Shown here: piece by piece, positions 38,272 to 44,189 of the stretch
Layout: every line of letters starts with the position of its first letter
Position numbering within the stretch: position 1 is the stretch's first letter
The notes under the pieces: model-generated
Told to the model about the DNA's origin: nothing
The model's input: only the letters and a program-made list of their open reading frames with translations
Databases searched by the model: none
Program-made: the position numbers and the translations under genes
DNA from: Desulfonatronospira sp964577315
GTDB taxonomy: Bacteria > Desulfobacterota > Desulfovibrionia > Desulfovibrionales > Desulfonatronovibrionaceae
Assembly: GCA_964577315.1 (NCBI GenBank)
Contig: CAZNYT010000013.1
Location: 1-44,189 of the forward strand
Direction: 5' to 3'
DNA: 44,189 bases

Positions 38272-39615
38272 ATGGCCAAGATTAAGATCCATTTGGACGA
38301 GAAAAGTATACCCAGAGAGTGGTACAACGTGATGCCGGACTTGCCCGAGCCAGTGGCCCCGCCCTTGGACCCGGAAACCAAGAAGCCCCTGGGACCGGAA
38401 AAGCTTTCCCCGATTTTCCCGGAATCCCTTATCCAGCAGGAGATGTCGGAGGAGCGATGGATTAGCATCCCGGAGCCTATTTTGGAGATCTACAACCTTT
38501 ACCGGCCCACGCCTTTGGTCCGGGCCAGTCGTCTGGAACAGGCCATAGGCAGTAACGCCAGGATCTATTACAAGGATGAATCCGTATCTCAGGCGGGTTC
38601 GCACAAACCCAACACCGCCGTGGCTCAGGCCTACTATAACAAGATGGAAGGAGTGAAGCGTTTGGCCACCGAGACCGGTGCGGGACAATGGGGCACCGCT
38701 CTGTCTTTTGCCTGTAAAATGTTGGATATGGACTGCAGCGTATACATGGTTCGGTGCAGCTTTGAGCAAAAACCCTACAGGAGCATTATCATTCGGGCCT
38801 ACGGTTCAGAAGTTTTCCCTTCCCCTTCCGAAAGGACCAGTATTGGACGCAAGGTATTGGAACAGGATCCCTCCTCCGGGGGGAGCCTAGGGCTGGCCAT
38901 TTCCGAGGCCATTGAGGATGCTGTCTCCAATTCGGATACCAGGTATGCCCTGGGCAGCGTACTCAATCACGTGGTGCTGCATCAAACCATAACCGGGCTG
39001 GAGGTCAAGAAACAACTGGATTTGGCTGGAGAGTCCCCGGACGTGCTTATCGGTTGCGTGGGAGGTGGCACTAATTTCGGGGGGTTGGTCCTGCCTTATG
39101 TGCCGGAAAAATTAGAGGGGCAAAAACTCCGTTTCATGGCGGTGGAGCCCCAGGCCTGTCCGTCTTTGACCAAGGGGCGGTTCGCATACGATTTCGGGGA
39201 TATGGCTAAACAGACCCCCTTGATAAAGATGTATACTTTAGGGCACGGTTATTTCCCACCGCCCATTCATTCAGGGGGTTTGCGTTATCACGGCGAAGGC
39301 CCCATTATCTCACAAATGGCCCATCTGGGTCTAATGGAATCCAGGGCCTATTACCAGAACGAGGTGTTTGAAGCGGCTAGATTGTTCATGCAAACTGAGG
39401 GGTTCGTTCCCGCTCCGGAGACAGCCCACGCCATAAAGGCTACCATAGATATGGCCAAAGAAGCGGATCCCGGGCAGGTGATTGTTTTCCTCTATTCCGG
39501 GCACGGCTTATTGGATTTGGGCGCATATGACGCCTATTTGAAAGGGGAACTTCAGGATAAAGCCTTTTCCGATGAGGAGATACACAAATCCTTGTCCGAG
39601 TGTCCCCAAGTTTAA
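38272..39615 (+). CDS. trpB: TrpB2-type tryptophan synthase beta chain
   Basis: A 447-residue PLP enzyme of the TrpB2 branch, longer at the N-terminus than classical TrpB. The cofactor lysine is K112 in AGSHKPNTAVAQAYY; ATETGAGQWGTAL and the phosphate-binding GGGTNFGG follow, with RYHGEGPIISQM characteristic of TrpB2. It condenses indole and serine to tryptophan, and TrpB2 often functions without TrpA. No trp operon genes are adjacent, which fits a salvage role for indole. AAGGAGA lies 9 nt before the ATG. It is the first of two co-directional genes. Confidence 0.94.
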   Translation: MAKIKIHLDEKSIPREWYNVMPDLPEPVAPPLDPETKKPLGPEKLSPIFPESLIQQEMSEERWISIPEPILEIYNLYRPTPLVRASRLEQAIGSNARIYYKDESVSQAGSHKPNTAVAQAYYNKMEGVKRLATETGAGQWGTALSFACKMLDMDCSVYMVRCSFEQKPYRSIIIRAYGSEVFPSPSERTSIGRKVLEQDPSSGGSLGLAISEAIEDAVSNSDTRYALGSVLNHVVLHQTITGLEVKKQLDLAGESPDVLIGCVGGGTNFGGLVLPYVPEKLEGQKLRFMAVEPQACPSLTKGRFAYDFGDMAKQTPLIKMYTLGHGYFPPPIHSGGLRYHGEGPIISQMAHLGLMESRAYYQNEVFEAARLFMQTEGFVPAPETAHAIKATIDMAKEADPGQVIVFLYSGHGLLDLGAYDAYLKGELQDKAFSDEEIHKSLSECPQV

Positions 39616-39638
39616 ACCTCAAGAGAAAGGAGTAGATT

Positions 39639-39977
39639 ATGTTGGATCTTTTCAGAAAAGGAATTTTGACCGGTTTGGGTGTGGTGGTTGTCACTGCCGA
39701 GGAAATGGAGAAAAGGGTCAACCAATTGGTGGAGAGGGGGAAGCTGTCTGCTGAGGAAGGAGAGAGCCTGGTCCGGGATTTTGTGCAAAAAAGCGAAGAT
39801 CAGCAGAATGTATTTCAGAACTGGTTCCTGGATACCATTAGGAGCAGCAAGGAAAGCCTGGATCTAGCGAGCAAGCAGGAGATGCAGGATCTGGAGGCCA
39901 GGATATCCAGCCTGGAGGACAGGGTTTCTACTCTGGAGGGCCTGCACTTGCAACAGAGCAAAAAGGAACAGGAATAA
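39639..39977 (+). CDS. Phasin-like small coiled-coil protein
   Basis: A 112-residue protein with a short hydrophobic start (FRKGILTGLGVVVVTAEEM) followed by helical charged heptads (LVERGKLSAEEGESLV, ARISSLEDRVSTLEGL), a pattern seen in phasin-family regulators (PHA granule proteins) and small envelope coiled-coil proteins. AGAAAGGAG precedes the ATG, 23 nt after TrpB2. Whether this organism makes polyhydroxyalkanoate is unknown; no PHA gene is in the window. The name is by similarity of layout. Confidence 0.7.
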   Translation: MLDLFRKGILTGLGVVVVTAEEMEKRVNQLVERGKLSAEEGESLVRDFVQKSEDQQNVFQNWFLDTIRSSKESLDLASKQEMQDLEARISSLEDRVSTLEGLHLQQSKKEQE

Positions 39978-40084
39978 ACCAGTGCTGCTGCCCTGGAAAT
40001 CTTTGATTATAAGGGATTTTCTGGATAAGCAAGTTCAGCTCCGGCATGTTAACAGGGTAGTTCAGTCTGGCACAGGTAGTTTGA

Positions 40085-41737
40085 ATGGATATTAGAGCTA
40101 TAGCCCACCTGGGTCGTTTCCGGGAGATCGTAAGTACCTTGATCAAGTACGGTTTTGACGACGTGGTCGATCGACTGGAAATTCCCGGAAGGAAATACCT
40201 GGAAAAGATAAGGGTACATACCGCTCATTTGACCACTTATGAGCGCTTGCGCATGGTCTTGGAGGAACTCGGCCCAACTTTTATCAAGTTTGGGCAAATC
40301 ATGTCCCAAAGAGCGGATCTGTTTCCCGAGGACCTTTTGCAGGAACTGCGCAAGCTCCAGGATGATGTCCCTCCGGAAGATTTCTCGGAAATCAAAAGAG
40401 TTTTGGAACAGAATTTCAACGCTTCACTGGAAGAGGTCTTTTCCGAAATCGAGGAAAATCCCATAGCTGCTGCTTCTCTGGCGCAGGTGCATCGGGGCAA
40501 ACTAAAACATGATGGACAGGAAGTGGCCCTGAAAATCCAGCGGCCTGGTATTGCCGAGACCATCAGGTCTGACCTGGATATTTTGGAGAGGCTTGCAATC
40601 CGCCTGGACGGACGGATGGAATCTTTCAGGGTGTACAACTTGCCTCAACTGGTGCAGCGCATCCGGAGGTTGATGTTTCAAGAACTCAACTTCGTCCAGG
40701 AAGCACGGAATATGCGGGTGGTTCAAACTCATCTGGAACAGGACAGCGGTATCTTGGTTCCATCGGTATTCACCGAATACTCTGGGCCCTACGTTATTAC
40801 CATGGAATTGGCCCGGGGAAGCAAGATGAAGGATATCAAGTTCTCGGAACTGAAAAATAGGGCCACTTTGGCTAAGCGTGGCGTCAGTTTCTCTTTGCAA
40901 CAAGTCCTGGTGCATGGCTTCTTCCATGCAGATCCCCATCCAGGCAACATCCTGGTGGATGAATACGAGAACATGATCATTCTGGATTGGGGCATGGTGG
41001 GTCGCTTAACACCCAAGGTGCGCTACGAATTAATAGATCTTATCTCTGCTGTAGTTAACAACGATGTGGAGGATGTAACCGAGATCCTGATTTCATTTAC
41101 CATCGGGCGCGAAAACATTAACCGTAACATACTCCAGAACGAAATCCTGGACGTGATCAGCCATTTTACCCGGTTGCCTTTAAAAGAGATCAATCTGGGT
41201 CAGCTGCTCATGGAGTTGACCACCATCCTGCGTTCCCATGGCAGGATACTCACCACGGATCTGTCCATAATGATCAAGGCCCTGGTTACAGCCGAAGGGA
41301 CTGCCAGGATGATGTATCCGGATCTGGATATCATCAAGGAGGCAGAGCCCATAGTGCGCCAGATTAGCGCAGAACGCTACAAGCCGGGAAATGTAATCAA
41401 GGGATTGCAAAGAAACATAAAATACTTGTTGCGTTTTCAGTACGAATTTCCCAGGCAGGCCATGGATATTGTGAGCAAGTTGGAGCAGGGGGAGCTGGCA
41501 ATCCGTTTCCAGCACCACAATCTGGAGGGTCTTCAGTCCACATTGGAAAGGATAGTGAACCGTCTGGTGTTAGGGATTATTGTTGCTGCTCTCTTCCTGG
41601 GGTCCGGGATTATAGTTGTAGCTGGCACAGGCCCTACTCTATGGGGTTACCCCACTCTGGGAGTGGTAGGATATATAGTGGCCCTGGTGCTAATCTTGAG
41701 GCTCTTGACAGGGATGATGCGTTCCCGTAGGCGCTGA
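40085..41737 (+). CDS. ABC1/AarF-UbiB family atypical kinase
   Basis: A 550-residue protein with the UbiB/ABC1 signature set: KFGQ at 68-71 (the KxGQ helix), the alanine-rich loop AAASLAQVH, the lysine in VALKIQRPG (~150), HADPHPGN (281-288), DWGMVG (301-306), and two C-terminal membrane helices (~495-545). UbiB-type proteins are ATPases needed for quinone synthesis or lipid traffic. In sulfate reducers the quinone would be menaquinone. The start ATG has a modest ribosome site. The gene stands 107 bp after the phasin-like gene, and the CCA-type gene is convergent. Confidence 0.92.
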   Translation: MDIRAIAHLGRFREIVSTLIKYGFDDVVDRLEIPGRKYLEKIRVHTAHLTTYERLRMVLEELGPTFIKFGQIMSQRADLFPEDLLQELRKLQDDVPPEDFSEIKRVLEQNFNASLEEVFSEIEENPIAAASLAQVHRGKLKHDGQEVALKIQRPGIAETIRSDLDILERLAIRLDGRMESFRVYNLPQLVQRIRRLMFQELNFVQEARNMRVVQTHLEQDSGILVPSVFTEYSGPYVITMELARGSKMKDIKFSELKNRATLAKRGVSFSLQQVLVHGFFHADPHPGNILVDEYENMIILDWGMVGRLTPKVRYELIDLISAVVNNDVEDVTEILISFTIGRENINRNILQNEILDVISHFTRLPLKEINLGQLLMELTTILRSHGRILTTDLSIMIKALVTAEGTARMMYPDLDIIKEAEPIVRQISAERYKPGNVIKGLQRNIKYLLRFQYEFPRQAMDIVSKLEQGELAIRFQHHNLEGLQSTLERIVNRLVLGIIVAALFLGSGIIVVAGTGPTLWGYPTLGVVGYIVALVLILRLLTGMMRSRRR

Positions 41738-41773
41738 AGGCAAAAGACAGAGTACGTCTTACCTTGAAACTGC

Positions 41774-43180
41774 TCAATCCCCATTGTTTTTTTGCAGCAA
41801 CCCGGCTAGATACTTGGCCTGTTCCAGAATCCGGGTTTCATCCTGGATGTAATTGTCTAAAGCCCAGTCCGTGGTTTCCCGGATAATTCTGCCTACCATG
41901 GGGCCGGAATAGATCCCGGTATATTTCAGCACCTGTCTGCCGGTGATAACCGGCCGGACTTGCAAGGTGTCCTGGTTTCTTCCGGATAGAAAGCGGCTTA
42001 CCTTGTTTATGGCCCTTTGGATTCTTTTCTTTTGCTTTATCCCTCCGTCTTGTTCTTGGGCATCCTGATCGCAAATGGACGCGGCTCTAAGGACCGGCCA
42101 GCAAGGATTCTGAATCAACCGCGAAATCTGTGAAGGGTAAAGGAGATGTATTTTGTGCATGCGCATGTGGTTGGCGACCACTTCCAGCATGGCTCGGGTT
42201 GTTCTGGAAGGCAGCTTGAATCTGGAAGCCATGGCTTTTACCAAAGGCAAACCTGATCTGCCATGCCCAGGATAAGCGGCTGGGTGTTCCCGGATATTTA
42301 ATACCCCGATTTTGCCTACGTCATGAACCAGAAGCGCCAGGTTCAGGCTGGGATCGGTCCCAGTGTTGGCCTGAATAGCTGCCAGGGTGTGGCGGAATGT
42401 GTTTCCTTGCGAAGGCTTGCTTTTATAGCAGGGAACGCGTTTTAGGGCTTGTATTTCCGGTAGCAGCTTTGCCAATATCCCGAGTTCGTCCATGAGCTCA
42501 AGAGCTCTGGCAAAGTCGGAACCTGGGAGAGAGGCCATTTTGAGCAGTTCTTCCCCTTTTCTTTCCGGAGCTATCCGGTTCAGCCTACCCCCAAGATCCC
42601 TGAAACATCGCGCGGTTTCGTGTTCCAGGTCCATTTTCAGCTCAGCTGCCAACCGTAACCCACGCAGAATGCGCAATTCATCCTCTAGGATGCGCTCCCT
42701 GGGGTTTTCTACTCCTCGGATTATTCCGTTGCTCAGGTCTTGCAGCCCGTGGTAGGGATCCAGCAAGATAAAATCTTCATCCAGGGCCATAGCGTTAATA
42801 GTGAAGTCTCGGTGTAACGCGTCCAGGGCAAAGGCAAGAGGCTTTTTTTCCTGCGGAGGGGCAGGCCCCATCCTGGACAATTCTTGTCCCCTGAACATCG
42901 TGGTTTCGAAATGCTTTTCCCTGTACACCACACAAACTGTCTCAAAATATTTGCTCTTACCTTTATGGTAGGTTCTGAAGAGCCTGGCTAAATCCCGGGG
43001 TTTCATATCTGTAGCCAAGTCCAGGTCTTTTATTTCCCTGTCCCAAAGCAGGTCCCGTACGGCTCCGCCCACAATGAGGCAAATACAGCCCCGGGAACGG
43101 ATGATTTCCATCACCTCCCGGGCAGCATTAAAAACATGGGATTGAAAGGCTTTATCTTGGATATTCAAGGGTGGGTTCAT
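41774..43180 (-). CDS. CCA tRNA nucleotidyltransferase/poly(A) polymerase family, HD domain
   Basis: A 468-residue class II nucleotidyltransferase: GGAVRDLL (38-45) and the metal pair D52/D54 in KDLDLATD, then LHRDFTINAMALD and ELRILRGLRLAAEL, and a C-terminal HD region (NTFRHTLAAIQ, LLVHDVGK). The HD domain is typical of bacterial CCA enzymes that repair tRNA 3' ends. tRNA-His in this window encodes its CCA, so a repair role is expected here, but one tRNA is a small sample. It starts 14 nt after the NlpC/P60 gene stop, on the same strand. The alternative is a poly(A) polymerase, which has a similar core. Confidence 0.88.
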   Translation of the reverse strand: MNPPLNIQDKAFQSHVFNAAREVMEIIRSRGCICLIVGGAVRDLLWDREIKDLDLATDMKPRDLARLFRTYHKGKSKYFETVCVVYREKHFETTMFRGQELSRMGPAPPQEKKPLAFALDALHRDFTINAMALDEDFILLDPYHGLQDLSNGIIRGVENPRERILEDELRILRGLRLAAELKMDLEHETARCFRDLGGRLNRIAPERKGEELLKMASLPGSDFARALELMDELGILAKLLPEIQALKRVPCYKSKPSQGNTFRHTLAAIQANTGTDPSLNLALLVHDVGKIGVLNIREHPAAYPGHGRSGLPLVKAMASRFKLPSRTTRAMLEVVANHMRMHKIHLLYPSQISRLIQNPCWPVLRAASICDQDAQEQDGGIKQKKRIQRAINKVSRFLSGRNQDTLQVRPVITGRQVLKYTGIYSGPMVGRIIRETTDWALDNYIQDETRILEQAKYLAGLLQKNNGD

Positions 43181-43194
43181 TCAGGATTGGGATG

Positions 43195-43947
43195 TCAAAT
43201 ATAAGTCCTGGCTCCAAGGAACCGGGATTTAAAATATGGATGGGATAACCTGGCAGTGGTTACGTTCCGTCCGCTGGAAGGGGCGTGGATAAATTTCCCG
43301 TCACCTATGTAGATGCCCACATGGGAAACACTGCCTGTATCCTTGGTATCGAAAAAGATCAGATCTCCTTTTTGCAAGTTTTGTGGATCTATGGGCCTGC
43401 CTGCCCGGAATTGATCAGAAGCTACCCTGGGCAGATTCAAGCCGTTTTTACGGTACACTACCTTGGTTAGCCCACTGCAATCAACTCCGCTGTACTGAGA
43501 AGCGCCGCCCCACTTATACGGAATGCCGATAAAGTCATTAGCTGTGCGCACCAGCTCTAGGCGCAGGTGAGCTTCACCTTTATCAGGGACTTGGGCAATA
43601 GGATAGCTTTCAGGGGCTACCACGAAAAAGGAGTCCAGATGTTCCCGGGCTTGCAAATCTTGAGCATGTTTTTTGGCTTCCCGGTAATTGGGATAGTTGC
43701 CGAAACGCACCTTGTACAATCGGTCCCGGTCCCGGAAATAATAGGCCTCCAAACCCTTTCGGTTCAGCTCCTGCGTCAGGTTTATAGCGTTTTCCTGCAG
43801 TGAGAAAGCACCTGCCTGGATACTGTAGTCTACTTGATCCAGAAATGGGGAGTCGGTACGATCCGGAGTCGGGACCTTGGGACCACAGGCAACAAGCCAT
43901 AAGCTAAGGCAGAGGGCAATGAAAAGCCCCAATCGCTGTGCAAGCAT
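43195..43947 (-). CDS. NlpC/P60 (C40) peptidoglycan hydrolase lipoprotein with SPOR domain
   Basis: A 250-residue lipoprotein: signal MLAQRLGLFIALCLSLWLVA with lipidated C21, a SPOR domain (~40-110: DYSIQAGAFSLQENAINL, LYKVRFGNYPNYREA) that binds denuded glycan at the division site, and an NlpC/P60 domain with C157 in YSGVDCSGL, H209 in VSHVGIYIGDG and H221. It should cut peptide stems in the periplasm. It is the first gene of a two-gene operon with the CCA-type gene, 14 nt apart. Confidence 0.93.
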   Translation of the reverse strand: MLAQRLGLFIALCLSLWLVACGPKVPTPDRTDSPFLDQVDYSIQAGAFSLQENAINLTQELNRKGLEAYYFRDRDRLYKVRFGNYPNYREAKKHAQDLQAREHLDSFFVVAPESYPIAQVPDKGEAHLRLELVRTANDFIGIPYKWGGASQYSGVDCSGLTKVVYRKNGLNLPRVASDQFRAGRPIDPQNLQKGDLIFFDTKDTGSVSHVGIYIGDGKFIHAPSSGRNVTTARLSHPYFKSRFLGARTYI

Positions 43948-44189
43948 TTTTTACCTGTCCCTGAAAAGCCGCGATTTGTCAAGAAAGTAGGCAACTATTA
44001 CCATATTTTACGAAAGCAGGAGTTAGCGCACAGTTCCCCAGTATGAATTTCCTGCTTGGCTCTTGAACTTCTTTGTTGCCGATTGCTGTAAAGCATTGAC
44101 TAAACAGGGTGGTTGCGCTTATTAGGATGGTTAAATTTTGTTTGTGGCTTGAGAGTTAAAGGTTGTAGTTAACAAGTAAGGCAAAAAAA
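43948..44189. other. Right-edge intergenic stretch
   Basis: Upstream region of the NlpC/P60 gene; the promoter should lie here. Apart from the solo family A end at 43991 nothing distinct is seen. Confidence 0.4.
43991..44012 (-). repeat. Solo right end of family A repeat
   Basis: GCAACTATTACC followed by ATATTTTACG matches the complement of the A5 right end with one base lost and a few changes. No left arm is present. It lies ~45 bp before the NlpC/P60 start codon. Confidence 0.4.

Noticed and set aside
40060..40084. TGGCAC near 40070 as a sigma-54 promoter for the ABC1 kinase gene
   Set aside because: The -12 element TTGC is not at the required five-base spacing.
1..44189. CRISPR array, toxin-antitoxin, restriction or other defence genes
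   Set aside because: No regularly spaced direct repeats and no known defence families were found. The repeats seen are palindromic elements scattered between genes.

Overview
The window reads as chromosomal DNA of a free-living Gram-negative bacterium, most likely an anaerobic sulfate reducer of the Desulfovibrionales type (former Deltaproteobacteria). This rests on gene content only: a c-type-heme sensor kinase paired with a sigma-54 activator, a phenylacetate-CoA ligase/ACT-domain pair, a YeiH-type sulfate-exporter homologue, anaerobic cobalamin genes (cbiA, cbiC, cbiD), a TrpB2-type tryptophan synthase and an Mla/Mce lipid-transport operon. No phage, plasmid, CRISPR, transposase or integrase gene is seen.

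Layout. 0.3-3.0 kb: VanZ-like protein, tiny membrane protein, GDT1-type cation exporter and a stand-alone MgtE N-domain protein behind a leader with mutually exclusive hairpins. 3.5-6.4 kb (minus): sulfur-transfer cluster of a ubiquitin-like sulfur carrier, TtuA-like tRNA thiolase, JAMM protease and LarE-like sulfur transferase. 6.8-11.6 kb (plus): Nif11-like peptide, small secreted protein, then TatD nuclease, an unrecognised 544-aa protein and a FemAB-like transferase. 11.7-15.7 kb (minus): YeiH-like transporter followed by three diverged paralogues of an unnamed family. 16.2-20.3 kb: heme-c sensor kinase and sigma-54 regulator, then tRNA-His. 20.5-22.2 kb (minus): PaaK and ACT protein. 22.4-30.0 kb: murA, cbiA, an EamA exporter (minus), cbiC, cbiD, uppP, DedA. 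30.0-33.7 kb (minus): MlaE-MlaF-MlaD-PqiC operon. 33.8-44 kb: Tat-exported M48 protease, infA, PHP phosphatase, PlsC, TrpB2, phasin-like protein, ABC1 kinase, CCA-type nucleotidyltransferase and NlpC/P60 lipoprotein.

Two families of non-coding, palindromic MITE-like repeats lie between the genes. Family A (ends AACTATTCACC / GGTGAATAGTT) has five copies plus two solo ends, one of them inside the sulfur-transfer cluster. Family B (ends CTACAACGAAACTT) has four copies between 27 and 38 kb, and its internal hairpin shows a compensatory base-pair change between copies. Neither family encodes a protein, so both must be mobilised in trans if still active.

The most noteworthy biology is: (i) the sulfur-carrier protein whose Gly-Gly end is masked by a six-residue tail, encoded close to the JAMM protease expected to unmask it; (ii) the switch-like leader of the MgtE-N gene; (iii) the YeiH/three-paralogue locus beside a heme sensor; and (iv) the two palindromic repeat families.
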